Assembly: GCA_030248135.1 (NCBI GenBank)
Contig: JASANC010001540.1
Span: forward strand, 30,120 to 94,119
Direction: 5' to 3'
DNA: 64,000 nucleotides
From: Theristus sp. LFF4_11
Taxonomy: Eukaryota; Nematoda; Chromadorea; Monhysterida; Xyalidae
Position numbers and translations under genes: made by a program. Below, in pieces: positions 43,029-56,800 of this stretch; position 1 is the first letter of the stretch; each line of letters begins with the position of its first letter. A model generated the notes under the pieces. It saw nothing but the letters and a program-made list of their open reading frames with translations, did not search any database and was not told the DNA's origin.

Positions 43029-44137
43029 CGGATTTTTTTTAAATTCAATTGATCATAATCCAGCATCGGCATTATCATCGCTGTTCCGGTTGTTGAAGTT
43101 ATTTGTTATGTAATATACCGATCTCTATTAAACATATAAAACTGTTGCTAAGAATGAACATATGTTGTAGTGGCAACCCAAAATACGGACCCTCAGGATG
43201 CGAAACATAAGTTAATACAGACCTTACTGCATGAAACAGAGCATTAGAAATCATTCGTCTCCAAGCATTTTACTACTCTTAACACGCTTAACATGTGAGA
43301 CAAAATATTATTGTTTCCAATGAAGTGTTGGTTGGCCTGGTACTAACAACATTGCTTCCGGGAGTGTTCCACTAACATTGACTGAACAATTTTTTTCGGG
43401 GTGAAAAGTGCGCCCACCAATTTTTCTTAACGTCAACACACACTTTTTTCTTATATTGTTCTTTTACTATGTATAGCGTCAAAAGTATATCCGTTTTCAA
43501 GTATTACGAACGTGAGTGTAAAAAAATTTCACACCTTGCTTGCATGTTTAGTCGTTATAAATTTATAAATAAGATCCATCCAGTCTCATCAGGCTTTCGT
43601 GGTATTGACCCCATTTTTCGATTCCAATGAGGACACCGAAACAGAAAAAATCCACTCATCCATAGTTAGTAATTTCTTAAGTTTCTTATCATTGCCTCAC
43701 GTCCACCCTTTTTGTTTGAGACATAGACGAAATCACAGTTGTTTGCATACTTCCATGACTTTTGCGTTAAGCAGCAACAAGTAACTTATTTTCCGTCTTT
43801 TAACAAACGATGCTATAACAAAAGCGAATAGGTGATGTATTCCCACGCATATGCCCCTTCCCATTGTGTTTTTATTTTGAATGTTGTCTTAAATCAGTGT
43901 TTGAAAAAACTTATGTTGTGAAGTTATTATTAAATCGGTTTTTACTTTCGTTTATTTAGCATGTGTGTATTAGTGGGTGTTAGTGTCGCGTGAATGTGTT
44001 CATGCGATGTAACATGTTAAAATTATTGCATAGATGAAAACCTTGTTAAGAATGAGGCAAATTGTGTCCGAAAATATCGACGATAACAAGATTATGTAAT
44101 AACCGAACTTGAGTTTAACTGCCGGTTAGAAAAAAAG
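43029..44137. other. Intergenic region between legumain and lectin gene
   Basis: AT-rich, no exon or repeat family recognised. It would hold the legumain 3'UTR and the promoter of the lectin gene. Confidence 0.5.
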
Positions 44138-47100
44138 ATGTCCAGTGGACATCCTCATCAGCAGCTGGTAGCAACCAAAAGAGACTCTCTGCTCCATGAA
44201 CACTGTGAGCTCGATTCGTCCGAACTGAATTGGGCAAAGTATCACCGTCTTCTCGGGTCCATCACGCTCATTGGTCGGTCACGACGCATCATCACCGGCG
44301 CCAATTCATACCTCTCCCATCTATCGTTTGTGATCGTATTCGTGCTGTTGATCGCCATTCAAACGCCGCTGAGCGCTGGTCAACGCATTTGCAAACCCGG
44401 TTGGCTGTACGTGAACGAGAGATGCTGGCTGTACGTGAACGAAGCTCGATCGTGGTCGGAAGCACGACAGTCGTGCCAACGAGAGTCGGGCACCCTGGCG
44501 ACGATTCAGAGCGAGGCCGAGAATCGCTTTCTATACTCGATGATCCAGAAGTACGGCATCTCGCCGCACAACCCGGGCACTGGAGCGCTCAGCTATCGAT
44601 CGAGTCGTTGGTCGAACCTGCTCGCCAGGCATCCGGGATTGTTAGACGCGCTGCAGTTGTGTAAGTTATTAATTTTGCCTCTGATTTTGTTTCGTTTGCG
44701 TGTTCAACTGCGTAAAGCGCATTATTGACCGTAGATTGACCACACACGGCGAAGAGCGGCAGAATCTAATTTTGAATTCCGTGAAACGTTTTCCTGATTC
44801 GCGTGTGGCAAAAAGACATTTTGAATCTCGGATCCGAAATATATATGATAATACTCGGTCACAAGGATTAGGACGCACAGAAAGAGTGCAGAAAAACACA
44901 CACACGAAATTTCAGCGTCCGACATCGTGCAAGATCTGTCGTGTTTCGCGCGTACGCCCGGCGCGGCGCTGCTTGGATACGCCGAAGCGGTGATACCGGT
45001 CGATAATCGTGACGAATGTCTGTCGGAGTGTCTGAACTCGGTGGCGACCTATTTGTTCGCGTGCAACTCCGTGATGCACTACACGGACACGAACGAGTGC
45101 ATTCTGAACTCCGAGTCACGTCGGTCGCAAGAGTCGCTGTTCACGACGGACACCGGCGGTGAACGCGTCGACTATTATGACAACAATTGCAATGGCCGAA
45201 GTAATGGTGTGTGCTGTTTGTTTTTAGCGTTACCTTATTCACATTTGCAAAGCGTTTGGTTATATTTGAATAAATTCAGTTCGTGTGTTTTTCGTTGAGC
45301 GATTTAGTCTCCGGCTCTGGCAATAACCCGTGAATATGGTGCTTTTTGCATTCAGTGCGACACATTGCTGCGAACACTGCAAGAAGGGCAACTTAGTTAC
45401 TACAGTTACTGTGATTTAAAGAAAGGTGGTGTCCGCATTCTTATTGTGTTCTCTCCGATGATTTCCACTGGTGTCCAATTAACTGTTGTTGTATCGTATT
45501 AACTTTATGTATCGCCATTAACTGTTGCCAACTGACACGTGTGGAAGTGTGCGCAATTTTCCATAGCAAAAACAAAATATAGCAAGTCTTCTTGTTGGCG
45601 CCAGCACTTCGATCAAACGAACTGGAGAAACGAGAGGAGATCAGCAATCAGCCGGTGACGAATCCGGAGCGCTGCTTCGACGCGTTTCCGAACATGGCGC
45701 TGCTCGGTTTCGCCACGGCCGTTCGGGACGGTCTGTCACGTGACGAATGCCTGAACGTCTGTCTGGAGGAGTTGGGCGACTGCAAGTGAGCGCCATCCGT
45801 TTTGGTTGTTGTTTCTCCTGCCTTCCGGTGAATTTTTTCGGTTTTATTTCGCATGACTCATACACTGTATACACTTGCGACTGGAAAACTGGAATAAAAT
45901 CAAATAATCAATTCGCTTTGTCACGATGAAAATGAACGAGAATTTCCTTCGCTGACCAACCAAAATTCACGTCTGGTACGACAAAGGTGACAGGCGAGAA
46001 CGGTCACGGAGTGTTCACCGGTTTTTAAATGCAAAAAACGGAACTGCGAAGCGCATTTTTCCAGCTCTGTGGTGTTTTACGAGACCGATATTCCGACGTC
46101 CTGCATACTCAACGTGCAGACGAAGGACACGCACGCCGAGCTGTTCGTGCAGGAGGCTGGCGCCGAGTATTTCCACCGATTGAACGCCTGTCCCGGAGTG
46201 CCGGATCGACCGACGACAACGACGCAGCGACCCCGCCCCGGACCCGGACCTGGACCTGGACCTGGACCAGGACCTGCACCAGGGCCAGGCCCTGCGCCCG
46301 GGCCCGGACCCGCACCTGGACCGGGAAGTAAGCACATATGTGTTGTGCACTGTAGCATATTGAAAAGCAAACCAATAAAACGAAAACTTCCTTTACTGTT
46401 GATTACTTGATGATTCTTAGTCTGTGACGAAATCGTCGACTTGATGTTGGTGGTTGACGGATCTGGCTCGATAGGCGCGTACGACTTTCAAAACATCCGG
46501 ACGTTTCTGCATCTGATGGTTGAAGATTTCGACATCGGACCCGATCGGACACAAGTTGGACTGGTTCAGTTCACGGACGCGCCATTCACGGAGTTCCATC
46601 TCGGCAGCTATCAGACTAGGGAGCAAATTCTGAGTAAGCTTATCTCAGAGAGACTTACCGCGTGTTTAATATTAACAAATAAACCCTCGGTTTCTGGGAC
46701 AAAAAACAAACAAACAAACAACAATTTTGCAAAGTTTCCCGTCTGTATTATTCTTCATTTCCCCCCTTCAACAGCGGCGATTGACCAAATCGGCTGGCGA
46801 AACGGTCACACGAGAATCGGCGGCGCGCTGCAGCATGTGCTGGACAACGAACTGGTGCACATTGCTGGTGATCGCGCCAACGTTCCAAACATCGTCGTTG
46901 TGCTCACGGACGGCATGTCACAGGACAACCCGCGGAGACAAGCGGAACAACTTGCCAGAAGTGTGCGTGTGTCACAACATGTCAACGAGAATATATTGCG
47001 TTGTTCACAAAAACATGCATAACCAGAGAAAAACGAGACTTTCGGTTGGGAGACGCTATTGGCGCTGCCTTTTGTGCTACTTTGAAAAACGAGCGAAGAA

Positions 47101-49096
47101 ATATTTGCGACCGCTCCCCAGTTGGAATCGAACCCGTACACACACCTTTGGTTATAGCCGGAGCAAGCGCCTTGGACCGCTTGACCAATGACGAAATATC
47201 CGTTTTCTATACGTTTCAGGGCACCGTGATTTACGCGATCGGCATCACGGACGCAGTACACGACCAGCAACTGCTGACGCTAGCGGGCGTACCAGAACGC
47301 GTGTTCAAGATTCGCGACTTCAGCAGTTTAGACAATCGCCTTCGCGACGCGATGATGCACTCGATATGCGCAAGTGGACCGACGAGTGTTGTCGGCAAGT
47401 ACAGTATACATTGTATACAGAAGAATTGTTCAAACGTGTCCGATTGAAATGACGTCATGAAAACATCCGATTGACACAAGCACTTTATATTCCAACGGGA
47501 TTTCCTGTTGAACTTCTCATATGAACATGGAACAAGCAAGTTTACTGAAAGTCCGGGGATTTTGCATGAGACTCTCGAATAATGTCAAAAATCAGGCATT
47601 TCTTTGGCGTATGAACTTTTTTATTGGTGTTGTTGTTGGGGATTTTAGGCGATGTTTTTAGCCGGAAAAGCCAGAAAAGCGTACAGAACGCCGTCGACTA
47701 GGGTGCCCATCTAGTATTCTCTGTCATACCGGCGGGGCTCGATCCCCCGAACGCACATTACAATAGTCTAACGCGCTACCACCAAGCCACGAGCGGTGAC
47801 AACACTCCAACTGTTGTTAACAAGCATAAGCTCGTGCTGACATATGGCCCCGATGTTTGAAGGTACAGCCCTCTATGGTAAAGAAGAATCTTTAGTTGTT
47901 GGTTCAGCAACACAGCAACCAATTCAAATGGTCTTACAGGCGAGGGAGTTTGGATCGGTTTGTCTCGGCGTCGAAGTGTTCGCTCATCGAGTGACTTTGC
48001 CTGGGTGGACAATATGCCGCTCGCTTATGAGAACTGGAAGTTCGGACAGCCGGATAGTCTGCCAGGCGGCGAGGATTGTGTGATATCGGAGTTTGAACCG
48101 GTTGGTTTCATCAGAATCGACACCTGGATTTTTTAATTGATAGTCGAAGTTTGAAGTGAACGATTATCTTTTCGTGCAAACGAGGCGGAGTAATGTTGAA
48201 TGATGTCTGGGTGGAAAAGCCGCATAGCTGAAAAGCTGTTCGCGCCTGAACGTAGTTCAAATACGAAATAAAATTAATTTACATAGTGAGAAAAGATTCT
48301 GATTGGGTTTTTCTTAATTTCCTTGCACAAATCTGCCGTCAGAATATACGTTAAGTTTTTCTGATTTCAAATTGCCGCACACCAATGAAACATTTTCTCT
48401 ATCTGTGTGTGTAAACGCATTTTGGGCACGTTAAAATAAGAGAGATAATAATAATAAGGCGTTGGATAAAGTTGGGTCACAAATATGGCAGCATTCCGTA
48501 ATAGGGAATGTTTTAGGTTAAATTTTTATATTGACAATCTATCAGTGCAACTTGCGGTTCAGTACCTGCACGTCAAATGTGATCCCCGCAACGTCTTCAT
48601 ATCAAGTGTTTTAACGTGAATTAACGAACGGAATGAATTGACTCCGGTGTCAAGAGCAGTTTTATACAGCGTTTCAACTGTTGAAACCAGCCATAGTTTC
48701 ACATACTATACTAAACCAGCTATATATCGCTACACGTCAACACAGTTGCAACGCTGGAGTGACGCGCCGTGCGCGCAGCGTTATCCGTTCGTCTGTAATC
48801 GCGAGCCGCAGGATTCGCTGCGCAATCGTATACTGCTCGCGAAACATCGCTCGCAGGCGCGATCAGCACGACATCGAAGTCATCGTCATCATCGTCGTCG
48901 ACGACATCGACGACCGCCGCGGCCGACCACGGCCGGATACTCGCTTGAACAGTCCGCGAAAAGCAGCGCAGCCTTCGGTCACACTCAACAGCGCCGCTCG
49001 CACCGCCGCAGTTATCCGGTGCCGCCGCCGAAAAATCGACACCTCTATTTCAGTTCACAATACCAGTATCGCGATCTACCGCTTTCGTTCACCTGA
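44138..49096 (+). CDS. Split C-type lectin with two PAN domains and vWA domain
   Basis: Nine exons (44138-44660, 44916-45206, 45605-45785, 46065-46327, 46421-46633, 46775-46962, 47220-47394, 47940-48100, 48746-49096) join in phase to 781 aa. A hydrophobic signal or signal-anchor (VIVFVLLIAIQTPLSAG) is preceded by about 65 residues. Then comes the first half of a C-type lectin domain (CKPGWLYVNERCW, ARQSCQRESGTLATIQSEAE), a PAN/apple domain (DECLSECLNSV), a second one (DECLNVCLEELGDC), a Pro-Gly linker (PGPGPGPGPAPGPG), and a vWA domain with MIDAS motif VVDGSGSIG and VVLTDGMS. The second lectin half follows (VWIGLS, WVDNMPLAYENWKFGQPD, GGEDCV, RWSDAPCAQRYPFVCNRE). The tail is His/Arg-rich. The QPD motif is galactose-type in known lectins. 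Intron 7 has a GC donor (GCAAGT). Likely an extracellular or cell-surface recognition or matrix protein. Confidence 0.88.
47107..47190 (-). pseudogene. Leu-type tRNA-like sequence (SINE head or pseudogene)
   Basis: On the minus strand ATTGGTCAAGCGGTCCAAGG (A box TGGTCAAGCGG) is followed about 40 bp later by GGGTTCGATTCC (B box), as in a tRNA with a long variable arm. The stems are imperfect. It lies in intron 6 of the lectin gene and ends about 20 bp from the acceptor at 47219. Confidence 0.6.
47427..47480 (+). mobile_element. MITE family C fragment
   Basis: TTCAAACGTGTCCGATTGAA with ATGACGTCATGA matches one end of family C; the rest is absent. Confidence 0.5.
47630..47803 (-). mobile_element. 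tRNA-derived SINE, family S1, copy 3
   Basis: On the minus strand: CCGCTCGTGGCTTGGTGG, then GGGGGATCGAGCCCCGCC, the body with GGCGTTCTGTACGC, and an AACAACAAC-type tail. It lies in intron 7 of the lectin gene. Confidence 0.8.
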
Positions 49097-50807
49097 ATTT
49101 GCTCAGGTGTGCTCGGGACTACGGCATGTGCGGACTGTTCTATAATTTCTTGTTCGTTTATGGTGGGTGGTGTTTGGGTATATACCTTTTGTTACGCTAT
49201 GGTGTCCGGTTTCTGACGAGTGCAGTTTGATTTTTTTTGGCACGTAGGAATTCTGTTGGTCAAAAATTGTGATTATCAACAACATACAAAAGTGGATCAT
49301 CGCAGTCTTATTCACAGATCATTTCGCGAAAGTGTCAAACATTCTAATGTGTACATCTTACTTATGCTGATAACCGGTTTTATTCACAACAGTGCAATTA
49401 TTCAAACTGTATGCCGTTTTCATAAGTTTTATTGGCATCACTTTCATTCACGTTTTTTGACTGACGGGATCACAACCAGATGAATGAGGAATATGAAATG
49501 TTGGTACGCATAAAAATCACATTGCGAATAGACTTATTTAGACAAACGGTAATAAATACATGTATGCAATTTCATAGATTTTTCTTAGGGATCACTGACA
49601 TACTTTTGAGATTGTTGCTGTTTTGAAAAGGTTTTTGTGAATGCACATATTATGTTGAATAAAGAAATAACTGTGGCACTATATACCTAAACTCAGCGTT
49701 ACATTTTCACACTGTCATTGTGACACACACACACACACACACATGCAAAATCTACTCAATGATTGCTAGCAAAAATGCTAGTAACCAACCCAAGAAACTG
49801 ACATTATTCTCACTGATTTTTGTTGCGTTACAAATATAAGCACCATTTGAAAAGTGGATGTCGTTTCATTGATAATGTGGGCGACCCTCCTCACTTATTT
49901 ATTAAAATTTCAAAATTTTTTCGTGCACTATAATGTTCAGCGTATAAAACGTTACAGCGAAAAATGTAAATAAACACCGGCCGTGTAGCTTTGTAATTGC
50001 TTGTCTCGACGACAGAACTCCTGAAAGTCGCGAAGTTCGAATGGTGTTAACAGCGGAACGCTGAGCACAAATCGTTTTTTTTTGAAATTCGACGTCGGAG
50101 ATGATGTAAGCCCGGCGATTATAATGCGCGCATTTTATAAAATATTACAATTTCAAATTTTTTGTTGTTGTTGTTGGAAACGACTGAAAGTTGGTCAGGT
50201 ATGCGCACGCTACAGCACTGTACGTGATGAGGTTTTTCTGTGACAGCTGTGAAGTTGTTCTACTGCTTACACTTTGCCCATAGTATCAGGATAGGAGAGA
50301 CATATTGTTGGTTGTTTGTCATAAACGTGCATTTTTTAATGCTGAAATGGTCACTTTTAATACTGAGCATAGTATTGAAAGGACCAATTGTGTACTGTTT
50401 TAGCGACAAACATTTTTGCGTTGACGTTATTGTCCAACGACGAACGCGTGCGTGACCGTGCGATAACAAATGAAAAAAGAGAGAAACTGTAGACGATGCG
50501 ATACACTTTTTATGGTTTGAATTCCGTTGCTCTCAGCGTTCATATACTTTTTGGACATTTCAGAAATCAATAAAAGTGTTGATCCACGTAATTTCGTTGA
50601 CTTTTGAAAAGCATCACTAAAATGCTGATGCAACATGCGCAAAGTGTTTAACGTTTGAAATCTCATACCGGTCTCGCAATGCCACACAAATGTGAATCAC
50701 CATCATGGGACCGCTCTCTGTGTCGAGTGTTCGTCGTTGCGCGAAATCGTTCACCTGCAATACATTCCGAATGACGATACGTTTAATTTCAAAACGACAA
50801 TTATAAT
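49097..50807. other. Intergenic region
   Basis: AT-rich, with a short CA microsatellite near 49722-49743. No convincing exon or dispersed repeat. It would hold the lectin gene 3'UTR and the promoter of the receptor gene. Confidence 0.5.
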
Positions 50808-53800
50808 ATGAAAGAGGTGGCTATTATGAAACAAAGCATTTGGATTGCCGCACTGTTACTGTGGATCATTATTGCGCAAGTGAGAAACTGGAATAGTTTC
50901 GTTTCTTTTTCCAAAAGTTTTTCAGTAGTTCATGAACCTCATTTACTGGATCACCCTGTACAATTTCATCATTTTATGCTCTTTTATCAGACCGTCGCGG
51001 GGTCGTTTGTGTTGGTCGATTGGACATTGAAGATGCCAACCGATTTGACCGTTGACAAATTTCTTCTCGACTATTCACCGCCAATTGGCGACCCTCCACC
51101 GAACACCATTCTTCCAGCGGGAACAATGCAAACAGTGCGTTTTTTGCGTTTTAAATGTTCCGCAACTACTACGAACAGGGTGGCTCAAAAGTTGTGGCCA
51201 CTTACTTCTGCGTCACCCTGCGGCCAGCCTACTATTTCAGCAACATAATAATACTCATGCTGTCAGACTTGACTGCAGACAACTTTAGCCAAGGAATGAA
51301 GAATGACAATTTAAGTCAAAAATAAATTTGTTCGAACGTGACGGAAGACCAAATGGGACGTCATGGATTGGGCGATGACGTCATATCTCGGACCGCCACG
51401 ATAAAAAACAGGCTATACCAAGGATAAAATCATACCAGTTATGTGCAGGTCATCAATGGTACGCGTCCGGCCACTGAGTACAGGGTGGCGCTGAGCGCAT
51501 TCACGGCCGATCAATATCAAATTCTCTTGATGGACAAGAATTTCATCAGTAGTATGTTCAAAGCTAAATCTACAATTTGCCACGAATGTATTCGGTTGAG
51601 AAAGATTGTTTTTTTTGAAAAATCTCGATGTACTGGTACCCAAATTTCTTTTTCTCTTCGCCAGACATTTGCGATTGTTTCCAATTTCGCTTCAATCACA
51701 TTTATTGTGGATTTATTCAAATGTGTCCGGACTAAAATGACGTCATTTGCTTTAAAAACGCCCGTTTTTGTCAAAGTACAGGCACTAAAATGTCAGTTTG
51801 GTGTGACTGATTCGACATTCATCATTTGTTTACGGTAAAGAAATCTGCTAAACGGAAAGTCTGGTTTGCTGTGAACGGCAAGCGCATGTTTTGCGGCACA
51901 TGACGTCATTTCAGTGGGACACGTTTGAAAAAATAGGTCATACATACATTCGCTCTCCAGCGCCCGACCCGCCGGCGTTGCACTCGGTGAACGCGCACGC
52001 ACACTCTGCGGTGCTTCATTTGGAGGCGTTCACCAAACGCGGCATCACCTATTACGTGGAATATCACCCCGTTGAGAAGCCGACGCTGACCGATTTCGTT
52101 GAGACACGTCATAATATCGTGGAGTTGCTCGGATTGACGCCGGACACAAAGTATAAAGGGCGGATAATGACGATATTCAGTGGGATGCCCTCGGCCGAGC
52201 AGACAGACGTGGTGTTCACGACGAAAACCGGTCAGGCACTGGATTGACTGATTCCATTCAGTGGACTCTAAATTATGGGAAATCAGCTGATTGGTTTGGT
52301 GATCAATCACGTGATGCATATTGCATATGTTTTCTATGCAAACCGTACTCCGCGCACACACAGCAATTTCTGCACACAAAAAGCATGCATGACAACCAAT
52401 CAGATGATTCCCTATAATATAGTGTTCGACTGTGGTGAACTGTAGTTTTTTGCTGATTCAATTACTCACCGTGTGAGCCTGTTACTGCGAAACAAGTGTG
52501 TGATGTTTGGCTTGATGTTTAGCGTCATCTGCAATACTAGCAAATTGACCCGTGCCTACGGCACGGTTAGCTGATAAATACAACTATTATTTTTGAGTTG
52601 GTTTTCCCTTTTGATCTTGCCCACGACGCGGACTATTTTAGCCACCACACAGCTATGTACAGTAAATATGGCTGTTTTTTAGAAAGCTAAAAGCTGTGTG
52701 TTTTCTCAATTTGGTGGTTAGGCGGTCTTTCGCACAAGCATCATTGATGTTTCGTGTTGGTCGTGTTTCATGATAACCGTGTTGCAGAAATTGTCGAAAC
52801 CACTTTACCAACGACAACGACGACAACACAAATAAGAACAAGTGCGGTAACCGAATTAGCGGACACAACAACAACCGTGACAAGAGCCGCAACGTCAAAA
52901 TCTACCACTGCTCGAGCAACACTTGAACGAAGTTTTACAGCCTTCGAAACAACACTACCTGTGACGAATTCAAAGTTGACCAAGTTTACTGTGCATGTCG
53001 ATGATGTCGTAGCCGACATCACCGACCATCAATACGTCACCCCTGTGGTAACACCAGTGCAATTTTCGCTGAATGGTGACATGTTGACAATGACTTGGGA
53101 ACTGGTACGTTGTTTCCATTGGTATTTTTTGGTTTCACCTGAAAAAAACCCGGCTTTGGGATTGAAATAGGCTCTACCCACATGGTGTGGTTTTATTTTT
53201 ATATGTGGCATGTTTGTGTGCATGGTCCAACTTCCAATAGTCAGGTCTTAGTTTGTCAATTTTCGGCGACATGTTCCAAAGGACCGTCTCGTGAATTCGT
53301 CTTGGTTATAGTCTAATTTACGTTTGTAAAGATAGGGAAAATCGGCTTTGATAATGAGCTGCAAGAAAGTTACTCGAATGGATTCAAAGATTCAAATTCA
53401 AACCAAACGTAAACTCAGAGAAAAGGCACACTCTTTGAGTACTCAAGCGATCAGAGATGAACCGCTTAGCTTATGCTTTTCAGCTTGGCGAAGCAAAATG
53501 CTCCAGATACAAGGTGTTTTATAAACACACGGACTCCGACGAGCAGCCGGTGACAAAGGAAATGACCAGACAGAATCTCGTTGTGAAGTTGTTTTCATTG
53601 TTACCATTAAAGGTCAGTCGGTCAATTTGATCGTCATCGTTTTTTTGCGGCAGCTTGCTTTGTTCCCGTTTGTTTTTTAAAATTGTTTTTTTTCCACAGG
53701 TTGACGTTGTTTGTTTGAATGACGGGCTGGTCGATCAAAGGTGGCGTGCGATTGGGACATTCAAACCGGATCGTTCGTTTCATGTTGTTGATTTTTTAAT

Positions 53801-56800
53801 GTTTTTTTAGTAGACTTTTCGCTCATCAGTGTTTCCAAAGAAAGCTTTTTTTACCTCGATAGTTTGGATGCACAGTCGCAACAGTTTTGAAGGTGTATGT
53901 ATTTTTTTAAATTAAAAAAAATTGCGATTTATCAACTCATTCTCCGTTTTTAGAACCAAATCCAGTGACCGACTTCCGAGCTGACGACGTGTTTACGAAC
54001 GAACAAAACCAAACGTCTTTGGTATTGAAATGGAGATGGCCGGAAAACAGCCACAACTTTGCCTTGTACGATTTGATTCTCGTTTACAGTGGCGAATTTG
54101 TAAGTGTACATGATTGATTTGAATTCTTTGTGCCCCTGTAGGTACGAATTAATCACGAATGTAGGTCGTTTCAGAAAGCCGAATTTGGGTACAAAACTCT
54201 GGGGTTTGGTGTGGCGGTGAATAACCGGACCGTGATGACCCCCGTGGACCAATGACCTCGCCACGACAAGGGGTACAGCTCCTAAGCCCCGCCCAGTCCC
54301 CGGGGCCACCAGTGTTCTCTCACTTGAATTTTCGGTGGCTTTCGATGCTACAGTGGCGAGCAAAAGTTTTGAAACCCCTGTGCTCTCGTGGGTGTGTGGT
54401 GGTATATGCGTGCTTTTGTAGTGCGTCTGTCCCCAACACATGCTAGCTTTGTATTTTTTATGAACACAACAAAACACATGACACACGGTACAGTGCATAC
54501 AAAACAATACACAGAACAAACACATGCATGCCCCACCATGCCAAAACTGTGTGCATGTTGCTATCCAAACTTTTGCCCGCCACGTCACAGTATGTTTCTC
54601 CGAAAAAAAACAGCGAACTGGAAGCAATCCGACCGTTATAATATTCGAAGTTCGGTATCCAATGTGTTATAATAGAGGGCTACAGTGGCGGCACGTGCTC
54701 ATGCGTGGGGGGGGGGATCGAACCCGGGCCTTTTGCTTTGAAAGCTGGAGACTTTCCACTGAGCCACACGCGGCCACTCTGGTTGAATTTTCCATTTCTC
54801 ACCAATTTTTCTTCAAAAGTTTCTGTCAAACTTTTAGGACCCGGAAATCCGCCGCAGAATCATCAAAAACGTTGGCGACCTGAACATCACCGACGTGTTC
54901 TCATCGAACACTTACAGTTTCGCGCTGAAGAACGTCACGAAACTTGGCGTGGAAAGTGCTGCCGCCCAACTGACGGTGGTCACACGTGAGCGCTGTTTGT
55001 GGGAACCGCACATTTTTTTCGGGAAAACAAAACTTTTTTCATATGGCGCTTTGAGCGTGCGTTGGCTCTGGCTGAAATGATATATCGCCTTCACACGCAA
55101 GAAGTGATCCTTATTAGTTATGTACACAGTTCGAATGGCATGAATGAATCATCCTATGTAGTTTTTAGTTATCACACACCCGGTAAGCACAAACATGCTG
55201 CACAGACAGTCCTAACAGACGCGTTGCTGTAATAGTACATTGTAGTTAGTATTGTGGATTTATTCAAACGTGTCCCGACTAAAATGACGTCATTTGCTTT
55301 AAAAACGCCCGTTTGTCAAAATACAGGCACTAAAATTACAATTTGGTGTGACTGATTCGACATTCAATATTTGTTTACGGGAAGAAATCGGCTAAACGGA
55401 AAGTCTGGTTTGCTGTGAACGACAGGTGCATGTTTGGCGGCGCATGACGTCATTTCAGTGGGACACGTTTAAAAAAATAGGTCATACCTGTGCGCTGTGC
55501 ACAGTCGAACTCTAAATGACAGGCAATCCGCTGATTGGTTGGTGGTCACGTGTTGCGCGGTTTCTGTGCTGGTACTGCTTGTACTCTGAGTAGTAGTCTG
55601 ACCTGCACAGAAAGCGTGCATCACGTGATCACTAACCAATCAGCGGATTGCCTAAATTACAGCTCGACTGTATGTGTGCGCGTGTTATTTTGTTTGTGAC
55701 TATGCAAACATTCCTACCTACGGCCACATATGTCCAGTCTATTGTCGTTAGTCTCGGTCTTTCCTTGTACCTTGGCTGCACACACCTCTGTTCACTGCAA
55801 CCAGTTTCACCCATATCCACTTTTCACTTTATGCGTGTAAACAAATCAACCAATTTGTATGGTGGTTCTCTGCATTTCGGCCTTGGCAACATCATATGCA
55901 GAAGAGGGGTGGCCTGATCAGTGATGTGCCCCTCCTGAACCAGTTGAGTCATAAAAGCTTGAGTAAAACCATAAAAACAAAACCGAAGCGCAACCGGTCT
56001 CCCACACAGCGCCGGCGATCACGTCCACGATCTCACCGAATCGTGTCACGACCGAGTCGGCGAACATCAGCTTCGAGGTGTACGAATCGCGATTCGACTA
56101 CTTTGAAATGGTGTTTCTGAACGATTTGTCCGGCACAAATCTGACGAAAGAATACCTGCCGAATGTTGACGAGTGAGTTTCGTGTGGTGGAAATTTAGTG
56201 CTGGACGAATTAATCAAGTTCCATAATGGTCATTCATTCGACAATTAGAAATCCACCAATGATTATAGGCCCGATGTGCCACTTTCAGTTGATTATCTCT
56301 AATCCTTGGTTTTTTTCGTATTTTGTGCATTTACGTCGATCTGTGCCTCACTAAGCTGAACTAAACATACATTTTGTAAAAAAAACTGCACCAGGCCAAT
56401 CTTCTTCGTCGAGGGGTTGATGCCCGGCCACCGATACCGTGTTCTTCTGTACACCGTCTACAAATCAGTGCGAAGTCGCGCCGTGGAAACATTCATCACA
56501 ACATGTAAACTTTGCTTTTCTGCTGCATCATTTGAGAGCTTATTTTATATATTATCTAAAAATGCGTGAGACGCATATAAAAAGAGGAATATGGCCTTGT
56601 GTAAGCAGTGAAAGACTTGGCTCGACAACGCTTTTCAAGTCTCTGATGTGGTACACACGGATACAAGTACATAAGAGTCATATTTTTGCGCCGTTTATTT
56701 ATGATTTCGGTTGCACATGGCAACCCTCGTGCTTTGTATTGTAGACAAATGAGTTTTCACATTTGCGGATTTCGGGCATTTAGCGACCACTAAAACTACT

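Noticed and set aside
46077..46375. Pro/Gly-rich ORFs in the other five frames over the PGPG linker
   Set aside because: They are shadows of the repetitive GGACCTGGACC coding sequence; only the frame joining both neighbouring exons is kept.
53950..54627. 225-codon open frame on the minus strand
   Set aside because: It is antisense to a phase-consistent fibronectin exon and runs through a Tc1-type MITE; no splice or domain evidence supports it.
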